From assembly GCA_902786015.1 (NCBI GenBank), contig CADAAU010000003.1, positions 102,855 through 166,854 of the forward strand: 64,000 nt of DNA, written 5' to 3'. The notes below the pieces were generated by a model. The model had not been told where the DNA came from, ran no database searches, and worked only from the letters and a program-made list of their open reading frames with translations. Each line of letters begins with the position of its first letter. The stretch's first letter is position 1. A program made the translations under genes and the position numbers. Below are positions 17,081 to 24,402 of this stretch, piece by piece. Source of the stretch: an uncultured Coriobacteriaceae bacterium. Its GTDB lineage: Bacteria; Actinomycetota; Coriobacteriia; Coriobacteriales; Atopobiaceae.

Positions 17081-17980
17081 ATGTCTACTAAGAACACAGT
17101 CACACCAAACCCCAAGTCGCTCACGGCTGCCGAGGCGGAGGAGCTTTTTGCCAAGGTTGACAACTCGGGTCACACCGACGAGGAGTCAGCCGAGCGGCAA
17201 AGAAAGCGCCGCAAGGAAAAGGGCCACGGCGTCGATGTCGACCCGCTTTCGACCGACGATCCCTCGGGGTCGAACGTCGGGCGCCGCATATCGCGCTCGG
17301 CGGTCATCGTCGTGATTGTATTCGTTGCGGCAATCGTCTTTACGCAGGTGTACGTGGGGTCCAAGCGAGCCGAAAACACGGCCAATCTCTCGGGCAACGT
17401 CAACGTGTACACCGTTGCAGAGGCTATGGGCGGCGGCATTGCCTGGGGTAACGGATTCACCCAATTCCCGCAGGAGTACTCGGTCCAGGAGGCCGACGAG
17501 AACACCGGCCGCATCGAGGTGTCGGTAACCGATGCCACCTCGCATAGCACCCTCGAATGCCTCCAAAATACGCAGATTCAGGCCACGGCCTTCTCGGTCA
17601 ACTCGCTGCTCAACCCAAAAATCGACACGGTCATCTATCACGTGAGTGCGTACATGAACGAAGACGGGGGTTTCACGCGCGAGTCTTGGTTCGGATTCTT
17701 CCAACCTTCCGGAGATCGGAAGCCCTTTGTTACCTACATTTGGACCAAGTCCACCACGAGCGACGGACAGGTTCGATTCTCGTGCACGATGGCAGGCGTC
17801 GACCATGAGCTTCAGGAGCTCCTGCGCCAACAGATAACCTCGCAGGCAGAGCCTCCATTCCTAGGAAATGGCTCCGGCGAAGAGGACGGCGACAAAGACT
17901 CCGCGAGCGACGACAAGTCAAGCAAGCGGAGCAACTCGACGATGGTAACTCACGCCATAGACTCGCCTTTGCCAGTCTAA
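17081..17980 (+). CDS. single-pass membrane protein of unknown function
   Basis: A 299-residue protein not recognised. A charged cytosolic N-terminus (about 1-72, with RQRKRRKEKGHG) precedes one transmembrane helix (ISRSAVIVVIVFVAAIVFTQVYVG) and an extracellular domain of about 170 residues with GGGIAWGNGFTQFPQEYSV and a conserved-looking WFGFFQPSGDRKPFVTYIW stretch. The C-tail is Ser/Asp/Lys rich. The start MSTKNT is preferred because the upstream extension runs through repeat element A. No ribosome site, possibly leaderless. Convergent with the pyridoxal kinase gene. Confidence 0.75.
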   Translation: MSTKNTVTPNPKSLTAAEAEELFAKVDNSGHTDEESAERQRKRRKEKGHGVDVDPLSTDDPSGSNVGRRISRSAVIVVIVFVAAIVFTQVYVGSKRAENTANLSGNVNVYTVAEAMGGGIAWGNGFTQFPQEYSVQEADENTGRIEVSVTDATSHSTLECLQNTQIQATAFSVNSLLNPKIDTVIYHVSAYMNEDGGFTRESWFGFFQPSGDRKPFVTYIWTKSTTSDGQVRFSCTMAGVDHELQELLRQQITSQAEPPFLGNGSGEEDGDKDSASDDKSSKRSNSTMVTHAIDSPLPV

Positions 17981-17989
17981 AGAACAAAA

Positions 17990-18067
17990 GCGGAACAAAA
18001 CTCCCCGCGGAACAAAACTCCCCGGGAACTTTGTTCCGGAACAAAGTTCCCGGGGAGTTTTGTTCCG
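17990..18067. repeat. REPIN-like family 2: perfect 60-bp palindrome plus partial third copy
   Basis: The arm at 18008-18037 is followed without spacer by its exact reverse complement at 18038-18067. A further partial arm (CGGAACAAAACTCCCCG) precedes at 17991-18007. Each arm is itself a nested palindrome (GGAACAAA...TTTGTTCC). It fills the gap between two convergent genes and could terminate transcription in both directions. Confidence 0.9.
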
Positions 18068-18069
18068 CT

Positions 18070-18942
18070 CTAACGGACGAGCTGGGTGACCTCTCCGAGT
18101 ACGGTCTCGAAGCTTACACCGCGCACCTCGTAGTCCGGTTGCTCGCGAGTTACGCGCATGGCATCGCGCACCAGCGTGCCGGCGAACTCGACGGACGCGT
18201 ACAGGTCACGTCCCGCCATGATGGCGGCCAAAAGCGCGCTTGCATACAGGTCGCCCGTACCATGGAGCATGTAGGGAAGAAGCTCGCTCGACACCTCGAC
18301 CTTGTCGACATCCTGGCCTGCCACGACGTTGCGGATAAGCCCGTCGCCATGCACGATGCCCTTGAGCACCACGTTCTTTGCGCCCATTTGCAGAAGCGCT
18401 CCTATGATGCGGTCGACATAGGCGTCATCGACGTCCTGTCCTTCGTAGGCGATGCCGGTAAGAATCGATGCCTCGGTAAGGTTGGGTGTCAGCACGTCGG
18501 CACCTTCTACCAGATCGCCCATGGCCGCGCACAACTCGGGGGTGTATGTGGGATAGCTCACGCCACCGTCACCCATGACGGGATCGACGATGCGCAGTGC
18601 CTGCGGATGCTCCCCATAGAGCCTCTTTATGGCGCCGACCTGCTCTGCTGCGCCCAAGAAGCCCGAGTAGATCGCGTCTAGCTCGATGCCCTCTTCCTGC
18701 CAGGCATCCAAATAGGGCTTGAGCATATCGGTGGTGTCGTGCATGTGCCAGGTGGGGAACTTGGTGTGCGCAGAAAAGAGCGAGGTGGGAACTGGGCACA
18801 CGTCGCAGCCGGCGGCGCTCAGCACCGGAATCGCGACACCCAGCGAGCACTTGCCGTAACCGCACAGGTCGTGCACGGCGGCAATGCGGGGGATGTAGGC
18901 CCCCTCGCGTTTATAGAGACGTACTTCCTTTGCGTTAGTCAT
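18070..18942 (-). CDS. pyridoxal/pyridoxamine kinase (PdxK/PdxY family)
   Basis: Ribokinase-fold kinase of 290 residues that phosphorylates vitamin B6 vitamers. Motifs: VHDLCGYGKCSL at the N-terminus, the VDPVMGDGG substrate/ATP segment, TPNLTEA, and the anion-hole/catalytic HGTGDLYASALLA with the base Asp. Start at 18942 chosen for the AGGAG site just upstream; the ORF's first ATG lacks one. Hydroxymethylpyrimidine kinase (ThiD) is an alternative, but no thiamine genes are nearby and the sequence matches the pyridoxamine-kinase pattern better. Confidence 0.85.
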   Translation of the reverse strand: MTNAKEVRLYKREGAYIPRIAAVHDLCGYGKCSLGVAIPVLSAAGCDVCPVPTSLFSAHTKFPTWHMHDTTDMLKPYLDAWQEEGIELDAIYSGFLGAAEQVGAIKRLYGEHPQALRIVDPVMGDGGVSYPTYTPELCAAMGDLVEGADVLTPNLTEASILTGIAYEGQDVDDAYVDRIIGALLQMGAKNVVLKGIVHGDGLIRNVVAGQDVDKVEVSSELLPYMLHGTGDLYASALLAAIMAGRDLYASVEFAGTLVRDAMRVTREQPDYEVRGVSFETVLGEVTQLVR

Positions 18943-19110
18943 GGTGACTCCTCTCACGTGGACTTATGGACCGACGCTGCCGTAAGAGGATAGACCTTCG
19001 TCTCTACAGATGCAATAAGGATTATGTGTTTATTCGTATGACGTGGAGCACGACGTCACTGTTCGTAACTTGTCGCAAGGCAGATAGCGACCTCGGCAGA
19101 TGGACCGGCC

Positions 19111-19190
19111 GTGGAACGGGGTTCCCGGGGAGTTTTGTTCCGCGACGGACTCGTGCCGCGGAACAAAATTCCCCGGGAACCCCGTTCCAC
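19111..19190. repeat. REPIN-like inverted pair, family 2
   Basis: 34-bp arms at 19111-19144 and 19157-19190 with one mismatch, around a 12-nt loop (ACGGACTCGTGC). It lies in the 314-bp space between the kinase start and the end of pilT, in which I see nothing else. Confidence 0.9.
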
Positions 19191-19256
19191 TCGCAGGTTG
19201 CTATCTCGGTCCGGTAATTGAGTCGACGGTGTTCCAGCGGAGATTTTGCAATTTGG

Positions 19257-20336
19257 CTATAGCCCCGAGGTGTTCAGGCGGTTGCGGAGTGCCTCGGGGT
19301 GAATGGCGTGCTGCAGGGCCACGTCACGTGTGATGATACCGTCTTTTACCAGCCGGAACAGGCTTTGGTCCATGGTGCGCATGCCGTGCTTGCTGGAGCT
19401 GGCCACGACGGAGTCGATCTGGTAGGTCTTTTCTTCGCGGATGAGGTTGCGAATGGCTGTGTTTGCCACCATGATCTCGAACGCCGGCACGACACCGCCC
19501 TGGATGGTGGGAACGAGCTGCTGGCTCACGACGGCACGCAGTACGAGCGAGAGCTGCATGCGAATCTGGCGCTGTTGGGCGCTGGGGAACGAGTCCACGA
19601 TGCGGTCGACGGTGCTTGACGCGCTCGAAGTGTGCATGGTCGACAAAATCAGCTGGCTCATCTCGGCAGCGGTCACGGCAGTGGCCATGGTGTCTTGGTC
19701 ACGCATCTCGCCGAGCAAGATGACGTCGGGAGACTCGCGGATCGCGGAACGCAGTGCCTCGGCGTACGTGGCGACGTCGGTGGGAATCTCGCGCTGCGTC
19801 ACGATGCAGCTTCCGTGGCGATGGATGTATTCGATGGGGTCCTCCATCGTGACGATGTGTCCGCTTCGCTCGTGATTTAGCCGATCGACGATGCAGGCCA
19901 AGGTGGTGGACTTGCCCGCTCCTGCCGATCCGGTGACCAATACGAGGCCCTTCTGGAAGCGTGAGAGCTCCAGCACCTCCTCGGGGATGCCGTTTGCCTT
20001 GGGGTCGGGCAGGCCAAACGGAATCACGCGAATCACGGCACTTGCCGAGCTGCGCTGGCGAAACACGTTCGCGCGAAAACGCCCCAGTCCGGGAATCGAG
20101 AACGAGAAGTCGTCGTCATGCTGGTCGTTCTCGGTAAAGTGCCTAAAGTCGCGCCGAGCGAGCCCGTAGATCTGCTCCACGAGGTTGTAGGTGTCGGCTG
20201 GCATCAGTCGCTCGGAGTCGGTGCGAAACTGCTGCCCGCCCTTTTTGTACGACAGCTGCAAACCGGCGACTATAAAGATGTCGGAGGCGTTGTTGTCGAT
20301 CATGTACTGCAGGATCTCTTCGAGCTTCATCGTCAT
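19257..20336 (-). CDS. pilT: PilT-type type IV pilus ATPase
   Basis: Hexameric secretion ATPase of 359 residues, normally powering pilus retraction. Visible motifs: Walker A GSAGAGKSTT, Asp box VTMEDPIEYIH, Walker B LLGEMRD, His box LSTMHT, and a C-terminal SSKHGMRTMDQSL segment corresponding to the PilT AIRNLIRE-type region (AIRNLIREEKTYQ is present). ATG at 20336 follows AGGAG by 6 nt. It is the last gene of a seven-gene minus-strand operon. No PilB-type extension ATPase is in the window, so it may act with one encoded elsewhere or serve as the only motor. Confidence 0.93.
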   Translation of the reverse strand: MTMKLEEILQYMIDNNASDIFIVAGLQLSYKKGGQQFRTDSERLMPADTYNLVEQIYGLARRDFRHFTENDQHDDDFSFSIPGLGRFRANVFRQRSSASAVIRVIPFGLPDPKANGIPEEVLELSRFQKGLVLVTGSAGAGKSTTLACIVDRLNHERSGHIVTMEDPIEYIHRHGSCIVTQREIPTDVATYAEALRSAIRESPDVILLGEMRDQDTMATAVTAAEMSQLILSTMHTSSASSTVDRIVDSFPSAQQRQIRMQLSLVLRAVVSQQLVPTIQGGVVPAFEIMVANTAIRNLIREEKTYQIDSVVASSSKHGMRTMDQSLFRLVKDGIITRDVALQHAIHPEALRNRLNTSGL

Positions 20337-20345
20337 CGCAAACTC

Positions 20346-20846
20346 CTAGTTCTCGGTTGTGGTTCCCGTCCACAACGTGTCGCCGGTGTCTTCTTCCTGT
20401 GGTGCGGCACTCAGGTGCCAGGACTCAATGGTGTAGGACGTGTTTTCCAGCCTCACGACGGCCTCGAGCATGCGTCCTCCCTCGGATGTGAATGTGCAGG
20501 TGACGTCGTTGCCGTCCAGCTCGTAGGTTGCCGTGACGCCTTCTTCGCACACGCTGGCCAGCATCCGGTTTGCCTGCTTGTTGAGGGCGGCCATGGTTCG
20601 AGACGCGCTGCCCTGTTCGTGGAGCAGGGCGTCGAGCTCCGCCAAGAATGCCTGGGCAGACCGCTCCGTGTCGTAGCCCTGTGAGTTCATGTTGGCCTGC
20701 CTGTCGGCAAGGGCGTGCATGGCGTGCGACGTCGAGACGGCGAGCACGGCCGCGGTGGCAAGCGAGATGACCACCACGACGGTAAGAAGCGAGATGAGTC
20801 CGTGTCGCATGTTGTCGCGGCTGCCCGCGGCTGCCTGCCTGCTCAC
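20346..20846 (-). CDS. pseudopilin-like membrane protein
   Basis: A 166-residue protein with a short basic N-terminus, one hydrophobic helix (HGLISLLTVVVVISLATAAVLAV) followed by an alpha-helical then beta-like exposed part, the layout of a minor pilin. The helix lacks the Glu5 and FTLIE consensus, so processing by a prepilin peptidase is uncertain. GTG start overlaps the upstream stop as GTGA, implying translational coupling. Called by operon position and topology. Confidence 0.65.
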   Translation of the reverse strand: MSRQAAAGSRDNMRHGLISLLTVVVVISLATAAVLAVSTSHAMHALADRQANMNSQGYDTERSAQAFLAELDALLHEQGSASRTMAALNKQANRMLASVCEEGVTATYELDGNDVTCTFTSEGGRMLEAVVRLENTSYTIESWHLSAAPQEEDTGDTLWTGTTTEN

Positions 20847-21244
20847 GTTGCCTCACCTCCACTCACGTAGCGCGAGGTCAGAAGCCTGTACACCTCTTCG
20901 CCCTCGTGTGACACCACGATGGTGGCGCAATACAGCGTGCCCGCCCCGCGCTTTTGGGGCTCGACCTCGCACACTACGTCAAGACCATCCGTCTCGCTTT
21001 GGGCGACTACGCCGGTGGGGTGCGCAGAGAACTCCTCGGCGACGTTCGTGGCAAGCAGCACTGCCTCGCTTTTGCGCGTGGCCGCGATGCCTTCGAGCTG
21101 CGCGCCCACAAACAACCGCACGAACACGGCAAGCGAGAACATCAAAAACGCGAGAATGACAAGCGCCTCCACCAGAAACGCCATGCCGCGCTGGCTGGTA
21201 CTCTGTCTGGCGATGCCAGAGCCCATCTCGTTAGAAACGGCCAT
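20843..21244 (-). CDS. PilV/GspI-like minor pseudopilin
   Basis: A 133-residue protein: SQRGMAFLVEALVILAFLMFSLAVFVRLFV is a prepilin-like N-terminal segment with Gly before a hydrophobic helix that contains a Glu, as in FLLVEAL-type minor pilins (PilV/GspI). A small globular domain follows. GGAGGT ribosome site. It lies between two other pilin-like genes in the pilT/pilC operon. Confidence 0.65.
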   Translation of the reverse strand: MAVSNEMGSGIARQSTSQRGMAFLVEALVILAFLMFSLAVFVRLFVGAQLEGIAATRKSEAVLLATNVAEEFSAHPTGVVAQSETDGLDVVCEVEPQKRGAGTLYCATIVVSHEGEEVYRLLTSRYVSGGEAT

Positions 21245-21246
21245 AC

Positions 21247-21768
21247 CTACGCACCTCCCTGCTCGCTTCGCAGGGCGATCCTTGCGGTACCCGACCCGGT
21301 GGTTACGTTCAGGATGTCATCGTCGTAAGAGAACTCAAAGACCGAGGAGCTCGCGAGTACGGTGGCCTTCTGTGGTGCGTAGGGAGATTCGGCGAGCGCG
21401 TACTCTTGGACGATGTTGCCTTCGTACAGGTAGATGCGCGTCTCGTAGGTGCCTTCCGCGTCGCTCGAGACAAGCACGAGCGCATCGCCCTCGGGTCCCT
21501 TGGCCGTGGCGACTGACTTCTGTCCGTCGTTCGCGCGAACGCTGCTGATGATGGGTCCGAGCGTCATGATGCGCGCGTCGTTCTTGTTTTGCATCTCGAC
21601 GAGCGATCCGTAGCTGCTGGCACCCACCACGATCGCGAGCAGGTCGACGATTATGAACACAGAAAACAGCAAGATGGAAAAGGCGCGTTGCCAGCTCACT
21701 CCCTTTTTTGTCCCGTGGTTTGCGCTCGAGGAGAAGGCCTCGACGATGTCCGCACGCTCGGAAGTCAT
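21247..21768 (-). CDS. pilin-operon membrane protein, DUF4860-like
   Basis: A 173-residue protein with a cytosolic leader, one membrane helix (AFSILLFSVFIIVDLLAIVVGA) and an exposed domain that includes RIYLYEGNIVQEYA and a beta-rich C-terminus. Resembles the DUF4860 proteins seen in ComG/type IV pilus-like loci of Firmicutes and Actinobacteria, though this is from memory. ATG overlaps the preceding stop as ATGA. Confidence 0.6.
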   Translation of the reverse strand: MTSERADIVEAFSSSANHGTKKGVSWQRAFSILLFSVFIIVDLLAIVVGASSYGSLVEMQNKNDARIMTLGPIISSVRANDGQKSVATAKGPEGDALVLVSSDAEGTYETRIYLYEGNIVQEYALAESPYAPQKATVLASSSVFEFSYDDDILNVTTGSGTARIALRSEQGGA

Positions 21769-22091
21769 CGTGGCACCACCACCACGGTGGGAGGCAAATT
21801 GCTTGCAAAGGCCTCGTAGGTAACGACGTAGCTGCTGTGGTTGATTCTCAGTCCGTAGTCCTGCTCAAGGTGCGAGAGCGACAGGGGGTAGGACCCTTCC
21901 ACGGCGCAGCAGCGTATCGCCGCGTCCATGATGGCCTTCCGCAACGCGACGGCGCCCTGCTCGCGTGCCCCTGCTCGCGCGACGTTGATTGCAAGGCCAA
22001 GAATCACGGCAAAGACGACAGCGCATACGGCTACGACAACGCGCCGCCTGCGTCTGCGAGACATGTCTTTGTAGGTGACCTCGTGATACAT
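21765..22091 (-). CDS. small pilin-operon membrane protein
   Basis: A 108-residue protein: basic SRRRRRR stretch, one membrane helix (VVVAVCAVVFAVILGLAIN), then an exposed part with CCAVEGSYPLSLSHLEQDYGL. The phrase AVEGSYP...L...YGL is common in type IV pilin-like proteins after the N-terminal helix, which supports a pseudopilin role. No prepilin cleavage consensus. Confidence 0.6.
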   Translation of the reverse strand: MYHEVTYKDMSRRRRRRVVVAVCAVVFAVILGLAINVARAGAREQGAVALRKAIMDAAIRCCAVEGSYPLSLSHLEQDYGLRINHSSYVVTYEAFASNLPPTVVVVPR

Positions 22092-22100
22092 ACGACCCGC

Positions 22101-23153
22101 CTAGCCTATGGATTGCATGATGCCGATGAGCGGGAGCATGACGGCGATGAGCGTGGCGCCTACCGTGAGGGTCAAAAACGCCGCGAAAAGTGGCTCGATG
22201 CGGTTGATGAGCACGTCCACGTGTTCGAGCGAGTCCTCAAAGAAGATTTGGGAAAGGCGCGAGAGCATCTCGTCGGAGCTGCCCGTCTCGTGGCCCACGA
22301 TGAGCATGCGGGCGTAGAGTGGCTCGAACACGTCGTTCTCGGATATCGCTTGGGCAAGGCTTCGGGGGTTTTGGGGGTTTATCATGCTTTGGTAGGCCGC
22401 GTCGACCTTTTCGCGAAGCTTTTTGTTGGTGACGAACTCGGAAGCCTCACGCATGGCAGTCTCGGTGTCGACGCCCGACGAGACGTAGGTCGAAAGTGCC
22501 GCCGTGAACCGTGCGAGCGCCAGCTGGTACATCGCCGAGCGCGTGAAGGGGAAGTGCTCAAAAAGGCCCAGAACGCGCTGTCGCCCGTTCTCGGTGCCAC
22601 TCATTATGGTAATCGCCACGACGACGGCCGTGCAGACCAGGGTAAAGACGAGCGCGATCCAGCCAATGGTGATGGAAATGCCCATCGACGAGAACGAAGT
22701 CGCCGTGAGGGTGCCCGTGAGGTTCTCGTACACGCCCACAAAGACCGGCAGGATGAACGCGACGGCGAACGCAAGAATGACGCTCATGATGCCGAGCAGC
22801 GCAGCGGGATAGCTCACGCTCGAACGAAGCTTTGCGAACGTGCGCTCCTCTTCCTCGTAGTACACGTCCAGGCGCCTCAGAACCTGCTCCAGGCGTCCCG
22901 ACGCCTCGCCGGCTCGCACCATCGAGACGGCATACTCGGGAAAGACGCCTGCGGATTCCATGGCGTCGGCGAGCATCGACCCATCGGCGAGCTGCAGGTA
23001 GATGGCGTCGCACATAGTTTTGAACGGAGATTCCTCATGCTCGTCTGCGAGCATAAATACGGCCTCGTCCGTTTGGATGCCGGCGGCCAACATCACCGCC
23101 ACGCCTCCGCAGAAGGCGCTGATTGCGCTGCTGTCGAGCATGGATTCTGCCAT
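22101..23153 (-). CDS. pilC: PilC/GspF-type inner-membrane platform protein
   Basis: Type II secretion F-domain protein of about 350 residues that anchors the pilus or pseudopilus machine. Two F domains are visible, about residues 1-125 (FCGGVAVMLAAGIQTDEAV...GEASGRLEQVL) and after the central membrane helices (LARFTAALSTYVSSGVDTETAM...GHETGSSDEMLSRL). Helices include LLGIMSVILAFAVAFILPVFV and a C-terminal pair. Start at 23153 (AGGTGA 10 nt upstream) leaves a 25-bp gap to the lipoprotein gene; ATG at 23213 would add 20 residues and overlap it. Confidence 0.88.
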   Translation of the reverse strand: MAESMLDSSAISAFCGGVAVMLAAGIQTDEAVFMLADEHEESPFKTMCDAIYLQLADGSMLADAMESAGVFPEYAVSMVRAGEASGRLEQVLRRLDVYYEEEERTFAKLRSSVSYPAALLGIMSVILAFAVAFILPVFVGVYENLTGTLTATSFSSMGISITIGWIALVFTLVCTAVVVAITIMSGTENGRQRVLGLFEHFPFTRSAMYQLALARFTAALSTYVSSGVDTETAMREASEFVTNKKLREKVDAAYQSMINPQNPRSLAQAISENDVFEPLYARMLIVGHETGSSDEMLSRLSQIFFEDSLEHVDVLINRIEPLFAAFLTLTVGATLIAVMLPLIGIMQSIG

Positions 23154-23178
23154 GAGACGAACTTCACCTCGCTTGAGT

Positions 23179-24102
23179 CTAATAGACGTATCGTTCAGTA
23201 TACGTTTTTCCATCCCCCACGAAGCCGGTAGATTCCGAATCGGCCCCAAATGTGAGGTCTACCCGGCTCCATGACTGGGGGTTTACCGAGAACTTCGCGC
23301 TTGTCCAACTACCGTCGATGTAGACACTTATCCACGCATGATAGAGGTCTTCCGGACTCACGTAGCCGGTAACGATCTTTGTGGGGATGCCTACGCTTCG
23401 CAGCATGGCAGCTCCCAGCGACGCGTAGTCAAAGCAAATGCCCTTGTTAGTCGAGAACGTTTCGTCTGGGTTGGGCACATACCCCGTGGTGCTGCTGAGC
23501 TCTTTGGCCTTGTCGACGTCGTAGTCGACGTTGTCGACGATGTATGAGCATACGGCGCGCACGGCGTCGCCTTGGTTTTGGGCGTCGGCGACGATTTCGC
23601 GGGCTTTGGTGACGCAGGCGCTCGAGTCACTGTAGTTGCAGTACATGTTGGGCTGCGTAAAGGGAATGAACTCGGATTCCAGCGTGACGTCGGCCGTCGT
23701 CGACGTTGTCTCCACGTAGCTGTTGCCGCCCGTGTTTCTCATGATGGAAAAGGAGTAGCTGCCGTTGCCCATGTTGATGGGGCAGGCGATGGGAGTTCCG
23801 TCGTTGGGAAGGTCGTAGTTGTAGCTCATGTCGCCCGACTCGACCAGGAACTTGAGCCGGCTTCCGCTCGTGGCCTCAGCAAATACCAGGCCTTTGGATA
23901 CGTTGCTCGTGTCGATGGCTCCGTCGTTCTGCTCGACGGCTGCGGCCTCGTCAAAACTCGGGGAGTCCACCTTCGAGGTCGCCGTGAAATCGGCGCCGGA
24001 CGTCGAATCGCTGTTGCCGCCCGCGTCGCTTCCGCCGCCTCCTCCGCCGCATGCCGTTAGCGAAAGCGCCAATACGAGCGCCAGTGGTGCCGCGATGCGC
24101 AT
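23179..24102 (-). CDS. transglutaminase-like lipoprotein
   Basis: A 307-residue exported lipoprotein with lipobox LTAC followed by a Gly-rich linker. The transglutaminase-fold triad is partly visible: Cys223 in NKGICFDYASLGAAMLRSVGIPT, His in LYHAWISVYIDG and an Asp/Asn after it. Such domains act as cysteine proteases or amidases as well as cross-linkers. AGGAGG precedes the ATG. It is the first gene of the pilC-pilT operon, so a role in pilus or wall processing is suggested by context only. Confidence 0.82.
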   Translation of the reverse strand: MRIAAPLALVLALSLTACGGGGGGSDAGGNSDSTSGADFTATSKVDSPSFDEAAAVEQNDGAIDTSNVSKGLVFAEATSGSRLKFLVESGDMSYNYDLPNDGTPIACPINMGNGSYSFSIMRNTGGNSYVETTSTTADVTLESEFIPFTQPNMYCNYSDSSACVTKAREIVADAQNQGDAVRAVCSYIVDNVDYDVDKAKELSSTTGYVPNPDETFSTNKGICFDYASLGAAMLRSVGIPTKIVTGYVSPEDLYHAWISVYIDGSWTSAKFSVNPQSWSRVDLTFGADSESTGFVGDGKTYTERYVY

Positions 24103-24202
24103 GTGCTACCTCCCTTCCTCCCTACTGTAGCGCATTTGGCGATAAATCGCAGATATCCTCGGGCATTGTCTGCGATTGGGCGGCGAATAAACGTTACTGT
24201 TC

Positions 24203-24254
24203 ACTCCCCATCGCTTGTCCTGGCCGGAACAAACTCCCCGGGAACTCAGTTCCA
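24203..24254. repeat. adjacent singlets of repeat families 1 and 2
   Basis: ACTCCCCATCGCTTGTCC (24203-24220) is a partial family 1 arm in reverse; CCGGAACAAACTCCCCGGGA... (24224-24254) is one family 2 arm ending in AGTTCCAC. They lie in the 300-bp space between the lipoprotein start and glgP, where I see no gene. Confidence 0.7.
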
Positions 24255-24402
24255 CTCACTGCTCGAACGGACAGCTGCGCATGGGTACGAAGGCCTTTAT
24301 GTCAAGGGCAATAAAACTTCCACATCTGCTCTCCATACGCGAAAGCGCCGGATAAGGTACCATACTCCAATGGCTTTTGTTGACGGAGTAAAGGAAAAGA
24401 CA

